From Sphingomonas sanguinis (lineage in GTDB: Bacteria > Pseudomonadota > Alphaproteobacteria > Sphingomonadales > Sphingomonadaceae), in assembly GCF_019297835.1 (NCBI RefSeq), contig NZ_CP079203.1, forward strand, positions 1,399,001-1,463,000: 64,000 nt of DNA, given 5' to 3'. A model generated the notes under the pieces. It made no database searches and was not told where the DNA came from. It saw only the letters and a list, made by a program, of their open reading frames with translations. The position numbers and the translations under genes were made by a program. Every line of letters begins with the position of its first letter. Position 1 is the first letter of the stretch. Shown here piece after piece: positions 28,631 to 37,032 of the stretch.

Positions 28631-29149
28631 TCAACGCGTATGTCGCGCCGACAGGCTGATCGTCCGGAACTTGCGGTAGATCGAAATGCCAGCCTGCACC
28701 GATATGCCTGGGCCGGTCCTCCACGTCGTGGTTTCGTGATCTGCGCCTTTGTCGACCATTGATGCGGCGGCGTCAACGCTGGGTGCCATCATGGCCGCAA
28801 TGTCAGCGCCGGTCAGCTTGGTCGCCTCGCTACCCGATATCTGGCAGACTTCACTGAAATCACCGCTTTCCGGCCGGGTAAGAAACAGCATCATACTGTC
28901 CTTGTGGAAAGCTTGGGGCAGGTTCTTGGGCAAGTCGGTCGCGCCCTCAATCAGTCGCATCTTGCTACTCTGCCAACCTTTGGCAACTGCGTCGCGCGCA
29001 ACGGCATCTAAGTCGGGGAAGTGCGTTCGGCAGACGTCGTTGAACGCGGAAATGTAGGTCTCTGGGTCCGCGCCCTCTCGGTCGGCTGCTAAAATGTTCG
29101 AAGATATCGTGGCCGCGACAGAGGCCAGCAAGACAATAAATTTAGACAT
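28631..29149 (-). CDS. Exported protein of unknown function
   Basis: A 172-residue protein with a signal peptide (MSKFIVLLASVAATISSNILAAD, cleavage after about residue 21). The mature part has ETYISAFNDVCRTHFPDLDAVARDAVAKGW and later EVCQISG, giving two cysteines that could pair in the periplasm. No family is recognised; the ISAFNDVCRTHFPDL start resembles small uncharacterised exported proteins of alphaproteobacteria. Base composition is somewhat less GC-rich than its neighbours. A GAGG ribosome site lies four bases before the ATG. Confidence 0.65.
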   Translation of the reverse strand: MSKFIVLLASVAATISSNILAADREGADPETYISAFNDVCRTHFPDLDAVARDAVAKGWQSSKMRLIEGATDLPKNLPQAFHKDSMMLFLTRPESGDFSEVCQISGSEATKLTGADIAAMMAPSVDAAASMVDKGADHETTTWRTGPGISVQAGISIYRKFRTISLSARHTR

Positions 29150-29403
29150 AGAACCTCGCTACCGACGTTGCCGATTATCCAATGTTTAGTACCACGCGAT
29201 AAACGAAAATGATTAACTGCAGAAACAATAGCGTCCGCCGATACGAAAGCGTCACGTATGTGAACGCAACGAACCGTGTGCCGTTGGTATATCAGGGAAA
29301 GATTTTGCTCGAAGAACCGGCATGAGCGCAGAGAAACGGAGACCCACCTCTCCTTAGTTCTTTTGTGGGACGACCATTTGATGATCGTCCCGTACCAACA
29401 GCG

Positions 29404-32370
29404 TTAAATCCCCCCTTCGTCCAGCGACAACAGCGTGGCGTTGCCGCCCGCCGAGGTCGTGTCGACCGACACCGCCCGCTCCGCGCAGAAGCGGTACAGG
29501 TAATGCGGCCCCCCCGCCTTCGGCCCCGTGCCCGACAGGCCCTCGCCGCCAAAGGGCTGGCTGCCGACCACCGCACCGATCATCGAGCGGTTGATATAGA
29601 GGTTGCCGACCGCCGCTTCCGCCTCGATCACTTCGCCCGCACGCGCGATGCGGCTGTGCAGGCCCATGGTCAGGCCGTACCCCTTGGCGTTCACCTTCGC
29701 GATCGTCTCGGACAGGGTGCCTGCTTCCCAGGTGGCGACATGGAGGATCGGGCCGAACCATTCCTGGGTCAGGTCCTCGACGCGATCGAGCCGGATCAGC
29801 GTCGGCGGCACGAACAGCCCTTCGGCGGGCGCGTCGAGCGTCTTGATCGTCTGCGTCACCATGTCGGCGCGATAGGCCATCAGCTTGTCATAGGCCGCCC
29901 GGTCGATCACCGGGCCGACATCGGTCGCGGGATTGCCGGTCGCGCCAAGCACCAGCGTCTCCATCGCGCCCTTCAGCATGGCGATGACATTGTCGGCGAC
30001 ATCCGCCTGCACCAGCAGCAGCCGGAGTGCCGAGCAACGCTGCCCCGCCGAGCGGAAGGACGATGTGATGACGTCCGCCACCACCTGTTCGGGTAGCGCG
30101 GTCGAGTCGACGATCATCGCGTTGATGCCGCCGGTTTCGGCGATCAGCGGCACGATCGGGCGGTCGTCATCCGCCACCAGCGTCCGCGCAATCCGCTTGG
30201 CGGTGGCGGTCGAGCCGGTAAAGGCGACGCCCGCGATCCGGTGATCCTCGGTCAGTTTCTGGCCGACGTCCGGGCCGCCGACCGCGAGCAGCAGCGCATC
30301 GCGCGGCACGCCTGCGCGATAGGCCAGCTCGACGGCGGCCTGCGCAATCGCGGGCGTCTGCGGCGCGGGCTTGGCGACCACGGTGTTCCCGGTGACGAGC
30401 GCCGCGACCGTCTGGCCGAGGAAGATCGCCAGCGGGAAGTTCCACGGCGCGACCGTCGCCCAGACGCCGCGCCCTTCGAGGTGCAGCGTGTTGCGCTCGC
30501 CCGTCGGCCCCGGCAGTTCGACCGAACCGAGCCGCGCGCGCGCCTGCTGCGCATAATAGCGACAGAAATCGGCGGCCTCACGAACCTCGCCAATCGCGTC
30601 GGGAATGGTCTTGAACGCTTCCTGCACCAGGATCGCCATCAGCCGCTCGCGGTCCTGCTCCAGCAGATCGGCGAGCTTTTCCAGCACGCCCGCCCGGGTA
30701 TCGAGCGGCGTCGTGTTCCACGCCGGGAAGGCCGCATGGGCGCGTCCGACCAGTGAGGCCACATCGGCGGTTGCGGCGACCGGCTTCACGGCGGGCGTGT
30801 TGACCGCCTTCACTGTCGCGTCGAGCGTTGCGATATCGCTCAGGTCGATGCCGGTCGAGTTGCGATGGCCCGGCGCGAACAGGTCGATGGGCAGCGGGAT
30901 GCTCGGGTGACGCGCACCACCGACGGCGGCGATCTTGGCGACCGGATCGGCGAGAATCTCCGCCTCGGTCAGACGCGCATCGGCGAGCTGATGCACGAAG
31001 CTGGAATTCGCGCCATTCTCTAGCAGACGCCGGACCAGATACGCCAGCAGGTCGCGATGCCCGCCGACCGGCGCATAGATGCGGCACTTATGGCCATGCT
31101 CGCGCACCAGCCGCTCGTACAGGCCGTCGCCCATGCCGTGCAGCCGCTGGAACTCGAAGTCGTGGGAGTTGCCCGCCCATTCCAGGATGGTCGCGACGGT
31201 CAGCGCATTGTGGCTGGCGAAAGCAGGGCGGATATTCTCGGCCGCCAGCATGTCCTTGGCGACCGCCAGATAGGAGACGTCGGTCGCCGCCTTGCGGGTG
31301 AACAGCGGATAGTCGTTGAGCCCCTCGACCTGGGTGCGCTTGATTTCGCTGTCCCAATAGGCGCCCTTGACGAGGCGGACGTTCATGATCCGGTCGAGGC
31401 CATTGGCCCAGGCAATGACCGCGCGAGCGCGCTTGCCATAAGCCTGCACCGCCATGCCGAACCCATCCCAGCCCTTCAACGCTGGCATCGCCGCGACGCC
31501 GCCGATGATGTCGAGGCTCATTTCCAGCCGCTCGGACTCCTCGGCGTCGACGGTCAGCGCGATACCCTTGTCCGCCGCCTGCCGCGCCAGCTGCGCCAGC
31601 ATGTCGGTCAGCGCGGGCACGCACTCATAGGCGCGCGGCAGTTCGTAGCGCGGGTGGAGCGCCGACAGCTTGACCGACACCGAATGGCCCGCCGCCGGGT
31701 CGGAGCCCACCGCGTCGATCGCCTTCACATAGGCCTGGAAATAGCGCTCGGCATCCTCATGCGTGCGGGCGGCCTCGCCCAGCATGTCGAAGCTGGCGGT
31801 GAAGCCCTTGTTTTCGGGCTTCTTCATGCGGCGCATCGCTTCCTCGATGGTGCGGCCCATCACGAAGATCTCGCCCATCATCCGCATCGCAGCGCCGACC
31901 GCCTGCCGCACGAAGGGCTCGCCCGCGCGTGACAGCAGGCGCTTGAGCGGCCCCGCCTCGCCCTCGCCCACCAGCGCGCGGCCGACGACCAGACCCCAGG
32001 TGGCCGAGTTGACCAGCTTCGACGCCGACCGCCCGGTATGCGCGCGCCAGTCCGCCTCGCCCAGCTTGTCGGCGATCAGGAGATCGGCGGTTTCGGGATC
32101 GGGCACGCGCAGGAAGGCCTCGGCGAGACTGAGCAGCGCGACGCCCTCGGACGAGTTGAGACGATATTCCTGGAGGAACTGGTTCACCCAGCCGCGATTC
32201 TGCGCCGCTCGTAGGTCGGCCAGCAGGCCCGAGGCATGGCCCATGATCCGCTCGCGCATTTCCGGCGTCGCGGCGGCGCGGTCGAGCAGCGGCTTCAGGA
32301 CATCGGGTTCGGGCGCACGATACAGCGATTTCATGGTCTTGCGCGCGTCAGCGGTAACGGCAGAGGTCAT
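29404..32370 (-). CDS. putA: Bifunctional proline dehydrogenase / 1-pyrroline-5-carboxylate dehydrogenase
   Basis: Oxidises proline to glutamate in two steps with channelling of the intermediate. The protein is 988 residues. The FAD-binding PRODH barrel occupies roughly residues 130-470, with VSVKLSALHPRYE, LTVDAEESERLE and RLVKGAYWDSEIKRTQVEG. The P5C dehydrogenase spans about 500-988, with the catalytic Cys779 in SAGQRCSALR and PLIAETGGINAMIVDS. There is no N-terminal ribbon-helix-helix DNA-binding domain, so unlike the enteric protein it should not repress its own gene. A palindrome upstream is a candidate regulator site. Confidence 0.95.
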   Translation of the reverse strand: MTSAVTADARKTMKSLYRAPEPDVLKPLLDRAAATPEMRERIMGHASGLLADLRAAQNRGWVNQFLQEYRLNSSEGVALLSLAEAFLRVPDPETADLLIADKLGEADWRAHTGRSASKLVNSATWGLVVGRALVGEGEAGPLKRLLSRAGEPFVRQAVGAAMRMMGEIFVMGRTIEEAMRRMKKPENKGFTASFDMLGEAARTHEDAERYFQAYVKAIDAVGSDPAAGHSVSVKLSALHPRYELPRAYECVPALTDMLAQLARQAADKGIALTVDAEESERLEMSLDIIGGVAAMPALKGWDGFGMAVQAYGKRARAVIAWANGLDRIMNVRLVKGAYWDSEIKRTQVEGLNDYPLFTRKAATDVSYLAVAKDMLAAENIRPAFASHNALTVATILEWAGNSHDFEFQRLHGMGDGLYERLVREHGHKCRIYAPVGGHRDLLAYLVRRLLENGANSSFVHQLADARLTEAEILADPVAKIAAVGGARHPSIPLPIDLFAPGHRNSTGIDLSDIATLDATVKAVNTPAVKPVAATADVASLVGRAHAAFPAWNTTPLDTRAGVLEKLADLLEQDRERLMAILVQEAFKTIPDAIGEVREAADFCRYYAQQARARLGSVELPGPTGERNTLHLEGRGVWATVAPWNFPLAIFLGQTVAALVTGNTVVAKPAPQTPAIAQAAVELAYRAGVPRDALLLAVGGPDVGQKLTEDHRIAGVAFTGSTATAKRIARTLVADDDRPIVPLIAETGGINAMIVDSTALPEQVVADVITSSFRSAGQRCSALRLLLVQADVADNVIAMLKGAMETLVLGATGNPATDVGPVIDRAAYDKLMAYRADMVTQTIKTLDAPAEGLFVPPTLIRLDRVEDLTQEWFGPILHVATWEAGTLSETIAKVNAKGYGLTMGLHSRIARAGEVIEAEAAVGNLYINRSMIGAVVGSQPFGGEGLSGTGPKAGGPHYLYRFCAERAVSVDTTSAGGNATLLSLDEGGI

Positions 32371-32479
32371 AGGTCTTCGTCCGGTCGGGCGGCCCGGCGC
32401 GCATCGAAGCGCTTGGCGGGTCGCATGGCTATGCTGTGATGGACCAGCGCTTAGCGGGAAATATGGGGATTGGGTATCG

Positions 32480-32496
32480 TTTGATACGACATCAAA
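32480..32496. promoter_or_regulatory. Palindromes upstream of putA
   Basis: TTTGAT-ACGAC-ATCAAA is a perfect 6-base inverted repeat with a 5-base spacer. It overlaps a second one, GTATC-GTTT-GATAC, at 32474-32487. Both lie 100-130 bases upstream of the putA start, a usual place for an Lrp/AsnC-type or FNR-like operator. The 5-base spacer is one longer than the FNR box. No regulator gene is adjacent. Confidence 0.35.
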
Positions 32497-32579
32497 TTCG
32501 GAGGCAATTCACTCCAAAATTGAAGTCTCAATATATTCAGGCTATATGTATCCCAGGCGAGGACATCCGCCTTTCTGTA

Positions 32580-32609
32580 GAGCCCCGGTCGTTGCAGCGA
32601 CCGGGGCTC
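32580..32609. other. Strong hairpin downstream of the 29-residue peptide gene
   Basis: GAGCCCCGGTCG and CGACCGGGGCTC form a perfect 12-base stem with a 6-base loop. A second, near-perfect stem (GGGGCTCGGG with CCCGGGCCCC on the minus strand) lies between it and the peptide stop codon. There is no T-tract on either side, so it is not a standard terminator. It may fold the 3' part of the peptide mRNA. Confidence 0.55.
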
Positions 32610-32654
32610 AAATCCTTTGGGGCCCGGGTTGCAGCCCGAGCCCCGCCGGGCACC

Positions 32655-32744
32655 TTACCTGTTGCGAACGTCGATGATCTTCACGACCAAGGTCGCGAAA
32701 GCGATGACGACGCCCAGGATCAGGCACAGATCGGCAACGGACAT
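32655..32744 (-). CDS. 29-residue single-span membrane peptide
   Basis: A short gene encoding MSVADLCLILGVVIAFATLV and then VKIIDVRNR. The first 20 residues form one hydrophobic helix and the tail is basic. AAAGGA lies six bases before the ATG, a good ribosome site. Size, single helix and basic end are like small membrane proteins such as KdpF or type I toxins such as TisB, but I see no sequence match to a named family. Two strong hairpins follow the stop codon. It lies between putA and the PNPOx-like gene. Function unknown. Confidence 0.5.
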   Translation of the reverse strand: MSVADLCLILGVVIAFATLVVKIIDVRNR

Positions 32745-32905
32745 CCGTGGTCCTTTCTGTGATTGACGGCGGAAGTGCCGTCCCGAGCGTCATATCAGCA
32801 TCAGTTGGCGGAATCCTGTCTGATAGTCGAAGAGAACAGCGGGATTCCGCCGCAACCATCCCCGCCCCCGCATCGTTCTCCCGCCAAACCCCTGAAAGGA
32901 GAGCC

Positions 32906-33388
32906 ATGATGGCCGACGACAGCCCCCAGGAAATCGCCGCCAAGTTCCTCGACAAGTTGAAGAGCAGCCCGTTCGTCATGATCGGCCTGAACGACGGCCA
33001 GCATTCCGAACCGATGACCGCGCAGATCGATGACGATCAGCCGAACACGCTGTTCTTCTTCGCCGGTCGCGACAACCGCATCGCGAGCGGTGGCGAGGCG
33101 ATGGCGCAGTTCGTCGGCAAGGGTCACGACTTCTTTGCGTGCCTGGCGGGCCATGTGTCGAAGGACAATGACCCGGCTCAGATCGACAAGCTCTGGAGCA
33201 ATCAGGTCGAGGCCTGGTTCCCGCAAGGAAAGTCGGACCCGAACCTGACGCTGCTGCGCTTCGACATCAACTCGGCCGAGCTGTGGGAAACCGACATCTC
33301 GCTGTCGGGCCGGGTGAAAATGCTGTTCGGCGGCACGATCCGCTCGGACGAATCGTCCAGCCATGCGGTGGTCGGCTCGGTCGCATAA
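32906..33388 (+). CDS. Pyridoxamine 5'-phosphate oxidase-like protein (general stress protein 26 type)
   Basis: A 160-residue split-barrel flavin-binding protein. It begins with a helix (SPQEIAAKFLDKLKSSPFVMIGL), then the barrel strands with MTAQIDDDQPNTLFFFAGRDNRIA, GHDFFACLAGHVSKDNDP and LWSNQVEAWFPQGKSDPNLTLLRFDINSAELWE. The last segment is typical of the GSP26/BLUF-related PNPOx group linked to general stress. It likely binds FMN or F420-like cofactors; the substrate is unknown. A ribosome site AAAGGAGAG precedes the ATG. A terminator follows. Confidence 0.88.
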   Translation: MMADDSPQEIAAKFLDKLKSSPFVMIGLNDGQHSEPMTAQIDDDQPNTLFFFAGRDNRIASGGEAMAQFVGKGHDFFACLAGHVSKDNDPAQIDKLWSNQVEAWFPQGKSDPNLTLLRFDINSAELWETDISLSGRVKMLFGGTIRSDESSSHAVVGSVA

Positions 33389-33408
33389 TTCGCAATTGCC
33401 GAAATGCG

Positions 33409-33442
33409 AAACGCCCGGAGGCCAAGGCTTCCGGGCGTTTTT
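33409..33442 (+). terminator. Rho-independent terminator after the PNPOx-like gene
   Basis: AAACGCCCGGAGGCC and GGCTTCCGGGCGTTT pair over 15 bases with one mismatch, followed by two more T residues, 20 bases after the stop codon. The left-hand A-run allows use in both directions. Confidence 0.85.
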
Positions 33443-33469
33443 CTATGTCCGGGCCCAGCACCCCCCGCC

Positions 33470-33497
33470 CCGTTCAGCCTGAGCGAAGTCGAAGGCC
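33470..33497. repeat. Dispersed repeat, family D, single arm
   Basis: Twenty-eight bases containing TCAGCCTGAGCGAAGTCGAA, identical to each arm of the inverted pair at 36850-36933. It lies between the terminator of the PNPOx-like gene and the end of the PHB depolymerase gene. A degenerate opposite arm (GGCTGAACGG) is at 33532-33541. Confidence 0.9.
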
Positions 33498-33569
33498 AAG
33501 GGAATTCGGTCGCCAAAGGGGCGCGTGGCAAAGGCTGAACGGAGGGTGGGATTGGGGGTTACCGGCCCC

Positions 33570-34787
33570 TCACCCGTTCGCCTTGATCCACTCCTCGACC
33601 ACCGGCGCGATGCGGTTGCGCCATTTCGAGCCGTTGAAGATGCCGTAATGACCGACCTTCTCGGCCATGTAATAGCGCTTCTTCTCCTCCGGCAGATTGG
33701 TCGCCAGCGTCAGCGCGGCGCGCGTCTGGCCGACGCCGGAAATGTCGTCACGCTCGCCCTCGATCGCCAGGATGCCGATATCGGTGATCGCGCCCGCATC
33801 GACGCGCTTGCCATGGTGCAGCATCTCGCCCTTGGGCAGCGCATGACGCTGGAACACCAGTTCGACGGTCTGGAGGTAGAATTCCGCGGTCATGTCGCAC
33901 ACCGCGCGATATTCGTCATAGAAGCGCTTGGTGGAATCGGCGCTCTCGCCGTCGCCCTGGACCAGATGCTTGAACATCTCCCAGTGCGAAATCATGTGGT
34001 TGCCGAGATTCATCGACATGAACCCGGCGAGTTGCAGAAAGCCCGGATAGACCCGCCGCCCGGCGCCCGGATAGGTCATCGGCACGGTGGCGATGACATT
34101 CTGCTCGAACCAAGCATGCGGCCGCTCGGTCGCCAGCAGGTTCACGGCGGTCGGGGCTTCGCGCGTGTCGACCGGGCCGCCCATCAGAGTCAGGGTGCGC
34201 GGCGTGCAGGGATGCTTGTCCGCGCTCATCACACAGGCCGCGACATAGCAGGGTACCGAGGGCTGGCACACCGCCAGCGCATGCGCGCCCGGCCCGATTT
34301 CGGTCAGGAAATCGATGATGTAATCGACATAATCGTCGAAATCGAACCGCCCGTCCGACAGCGGCACCAGCTTCGCATCGCGCCAGTCGGTGATATACAC
34401 CTCGCAGGTCGGCAGCATCCGCTCGACCGTCCCGCGCAGAAGCGTGGCGTAATGGCCCGACATGGGCGCCACGATCAGCAGCTTGGGGCTGTCCTCCACA
34501 CCTTCGCGGCGGAAGCGCTTGAGTTGGCCGAACGGCTTGCGGAGCACGATCTCTTCGTGGACCGCAACCTCGCGCCCGTCGATCTCTGTCTTGGTCAGGC
34601 CGAAAGCGGGCTTGCCGCGCGGGGCGGCGGCATGGGCGAAGACCTCCAGCGCCGATCCCATGATCGCGCCGCCGCCCAGATAGGCGAACGGATTGGCCGG
34701 ATTCTGGAGCAGCCCCGCGCCGAAATTGGCCAGCGCGCTCGCGCCGGCCAGCATCGAGCGCTGCATTTCGTAGGCGTCGTACAACAT
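33570..34787 (-). CDS. phaZ: Intracellular poly(3-hydroxybutyrate) depolymerase
   Basis: A 405-residue cytoplasmic enzyme that mobilises stored polyhydroxybutyrate. It starts MLYDAYEMQRSMLAGASALA, as PhaZ proteins do. It has the VAPMSGHYATLLRGTVERMLP and YITDWRDAKLVPLSDGRFDFDDY segments and the nucleophile Cys174 in AVCQPSVP, the position of the catalytic Cys in this family. Near the end it has EGERDDISGVGQT and YYMAEKVGHYGIFNGSKWRNRIAP with the conserved His. AGGGGAA precedes the ATG. The phasin gene elsewhere in the window belongs to the same storage system. Confidence 0.94.
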   Translation of the reverse strand: MLYDAYEMQRSMLAGASALANFGAGLLQNPANPFAYLGGGAIMGSALEVFAHAAAPRGKPAFGLTKTEIDGREVAVHEEIVLRKPFGQLKRFRREGVEDSPKLLIVAPMSGHYATLLRGTVERMLPTCEVYITDWRDAKLVPLSDGRFDFDDYVDYIIDFLTEIGPGAHALAVCQPSVPCYVAACVMSADKHPCTPRTLTLMGGPVDTREAPTAVNLLATERPHAWFEQNVIATVPMTYPGAGRRVYPGFLQLAGFMSMNLGNHMISHWEMFKHLVQGDGESADSTKRFYDEYRAVCDMTAEFYLQTVELVFQRHALPKGEMLHHGKRVDAGAITDIGILAIEGERDDISGVGQTRAALTLATNLPEEKKRYYMAEKVGHYGIFNGSKWRNRIAPVVEEWIKANG

Positions 34788-35016
34788 CGTCGATTCCCCT
34801 GCGCTCCGCCGGACGGAGCCGTGATTGGCATCTATCTATCACGAAACCGTTTGCGCATGATGACCAGAATATGGCCGATCGGTCATAGTGCCGAACCGAT
34901 GACAGGTTCATGATCTCCATTACACGGACAGAACGCACCAAAGCGCCCAAACGATGCGTCGCGCCCCTCACCCGCCGTTGAGCCGGTGCGCCCACGCTGC
35001 TAGGCCCGCAGGCATC

Positions 35017-36810
35017 ATGGCCAGATCCGCCGCGTCCCGCAAATCCGCCGAGTCCCCCGTTCCGGCCAGCCGCCGCTTGAGCAACCTCAAGATGGTCTGG
35101 CGCTATACGCTTCGCTATCCATGGCATCTGGCGGCGGCGGCGGTGTCGCTGGCGGTCGCAGCGCTGGCCACGCTGTTCATCCCGCGCACCTTTCAGAAGG
35201 TGATCGACCACGGTTTCGGCAACATCGCCGACACCGGCGATATCGCGCCCTATTTCCAGGGCCTGCTGGCGGTCGTCGTGGTGCTGGCGATCGCGACGGC
35301 GTTCCGCTTCTATTTCGTGTCCTGGCTGGGCGAGCGGACGGTGGCGGACATCCGCATCGCGGTGCAGGCCAACCTGCTGCGCCTCGCACCCCGCTATTTC
35401 GAAGAGAACCGCCCGTCCGAGATTGCCAGCCGGTTGACCGCCGACACCGCGATCATCGAGCAGGTGGTGGGCTCGACCGTCTCGATCGCGCTGCGCAACA
35501 CGGTGATCGGGATCGGAGGCACCATCTATCTGTTCGCGCTGTCGCCCAAGCTGACCCTGTCGCTGCTGGTGTGCATCCCGCTGATCGTCCTGCCCATCGT
35601 CGTGCTCGGCAAGAAGGTCCGCAGCTATTCGCGCGACAGCCAGGACCGGCTGGCCGATATCGGCGCGACCGCCGTGGAGACGCTGGGCGCGATGAAGGTC
35701 GTCCAGGCGTTCGGCCAGGAACGCCGCGAGGCCGAGCGGTTCGAGCTGGCAGTCAGCAACGGCTTCGCCACCTCGCGCAAACGCTTCCTGCTCCGCGCCA
35801 TCATGACGGCAATGGTCATAGGCCTGTTCTTCGGCGGGCTGACGCTGCTGCTGTGGGAAGCGGTTGCCGATGTGGCCAGCGGGCGGCTGTCGGGCGGGTC
35901 GCTGACCGCGTTCGTCGTGACGGGCATGCTGGTTGCGGGCTCTTTCCAGGCGCTGACCGAAGTATGGGGCGACATATTGCGCGCATCGGGCGCGGCACAG
36001 CGTCTGGCCGAGCTGCTGGCCGAGGAACCCGAGATCGCGCCGCCCCCCGCCCCCGCCGTCCTGCCGGTCATCCCGATGGGTGCGCTGCGTTTCGAGAATG
36101 TCGAGTTCCACTATCCGACCCGGCCTGAGGTCGCCGCGCTGAACGACTTCTCCCTCGACATCCGGCCGGGCGAGACGGTGGCGGTGGTCGGCCCCTCGGG
36201 CGCGGGCAAATCCACCCTGTTCCAGCTGGCCGAGCGATTCTACGATCCGCAGGGCGGCAATATCTCGCTCGACGGCGTGAGCTTGCGCGATGCCGATCCG
36301 GCGGCGATCCGGGCGCGCATCGCGATGGTGCCGCAGGAGACGGTGATCTTCGGCGCCTCGGCGCGCGACAACCTCCGCTACGGCCGATGGGACGCCAGCG
36401 ACGACGAACTCTGGGCCGCCGCCGAGGCCGCCAACGCCGCCGAGTTCCTGCGCGCGCTGCCGCAGGGGCTGGACACCTTCCTGGGCGAAGGCGGCGCGCG
36501 GCTGTCGGGCGGTCAGCGCCAGCGGATCACCATCGCGCGCGCGCTGCTCCGCGATGCGCCGATCCTGTTGCTGGACGAGGCGACGAGCGCGCTGGATGCC
36601 GAGAGCGAGCAACTGGTCCAACAGGCGCTCGAACGGTTGATGGCGAACCGGACGACGCTGGTCATCGCGCACCGGCTGGCGACGGTCCGTGCGGCCGAGC
36701 GGATCGTGGTGATGGATGGCGGACGGATCGTCGAACAGGGGCGGCATGGGGAGTTGATCGCGGGCGGCGGGCTCTACGCACGATTGGCGAGCCTGCAATT
36801 TCACGATTGA
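35017..36810 (+). CDS. ABC exporter, fused membrane and ATPase domains (MsbA-like)
   Basis: A 597-residue half-transporter that would dimerise to export lipids or drugs. Six membrane helices fill about residues 25-330. The ATPase domain has Walker A GPSGAGKS near 392-399, the signature LSGGQRQR near 498-505, and Walker B ILLLDEATSALD shortly after, then the H-loop VIAHRLATV. The PEVAALNDFSLDIRPGE entry motif is standard. I chose the ATG at 35017; the frame is open another 63 bases upstream. No accessory genes adjoin it, so the substrate is unknown. A family D repeat pair follows. Confidence 0.93.
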   Translation: MARSAASRKSAESPVPASRRLSNLKMVWRYTLRYPWHLAAAAVSLAVAALATLFIPRTFQKVIDHGFGNIADTGDIAPYFQGLLAVVVVLAIATAFRFYFVSWLGERTVADIRIAVQANLLRLAPRYFEENRPSEIASRLTADTAIIEQVVGSTVSIALRNTVIGIGGTIYLFALSPKLTLSLLVCIPLIVLPIVVLGKKVRSYSRDSQDRLADIGATAVETLGAMKVVQAFGQERREAERFELAVSNGFATSRKRFLLRAIMTAMVIGLFFGGLTLLLWEAVADVASGRLSGGSLTAFVVTGMLVAGSFQALTEVWGDILRASGAAQRLAELLAEEPEIAPPPAPAVLPVIPMGALRFENVEFHYPTRPEVAALNDFSLDIRPGETVAVVGPSGAGKSTLFQLAERFYDPQGGNISLDGVSLRDADPAAIRARIAMVPQETVIFGASARDNLRYGRWDASDDELWAAAEAANAAEFLRALPQGLDTFLGEGGARLSGGQRQRITIARALLRDAPILLLDEATSALDAESEQLVQQALERLMANRTTLVIAHRLATVRAAERIVVMDGGRIVEQGRHGELIAGGGLYARLASLQFHD

Positions 36811-36822
36811 TGGGGCCGGTCT

Positions 36823-36831
36823 AATACCACT
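36823..36831. promoter_or_regulatory. AATACCACT element downstream of the ABC exporter
   Basis: A one-base variant of the AATACCAGT element found upstream of both hexosaminidase genes. It lies about 200 bases upstream of the GH84 gene, outside the repeat pair. It may be an auxiliary operator or chance. Confidence 0.25.
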
Positions 36832-36849
36832 TGGCGAGGGGATGCCCTT

Positions 36850-36933
36850 GGCCTTCGACTTCGCTCAGGCTGAACGGGGGTTTGGCAGGACCCTACTTCC
36901 CCGCTCCGTTCAGCCTGAGCGAAGTCGAAGGCC
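36850..36933. repeat. Dispersed repeat, family D, inverted pair
   Basis: Two 28-base arms (36850-36877 and 36906-36933) are perfect reverse complements, each carrying the TTCAGCCTGAGCGAAGTCGA core, with a 28-base spacer. The element sits between the ABC exporter and the GH84 gene. Transcribed, it would form a very stable hairpin, but no T-tract follows, so it is a repeat rather than a plain terminator. Confidence 0.92.
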
Positions 36934-37004
36934 ACGCCCCAACCCATTGAAATCCAACACGTAATCGCGCTTGCAGCCCGCCCCCCACTCCCCTAGGCTC
37001 CGAC

Positions 37005-37021
37005 AATACCAGTTCAATACC
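37005..37021. promoter_or_regulatory. Candidate GlcNAc-regulator site upstream of GH84
   Basis: AATACCAGT at 37005-37013, followed by CAATACC at 37015-37021, ends about 12 bases before the GH84 start. The same nine bases stand in the same orientation upstream of the GH20 gene. GntR-family regulators of amino-sugar genes (NagQ, NagR, DasR) bind sites built from TGGTAT/TGGTCT half-sites, which the complement ACTGGTATT resembles. Assignment is inferred. Confidence 0.4.
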
Positions 37022-37032
37022 GGAGATTGAGG

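Noticed and set aside
29367..29391. Hairpin GGGACGA...TCGTCCC after putA
   Set aside because: Short stem, long loop and no T-tract; too weak to call a terminator.
33916..36804. Long antisense frame across the PHB depolymerase and ABC exporter genes
   Set aside because: It runs through two well-supported genes and has low-complexity composition; no family match.
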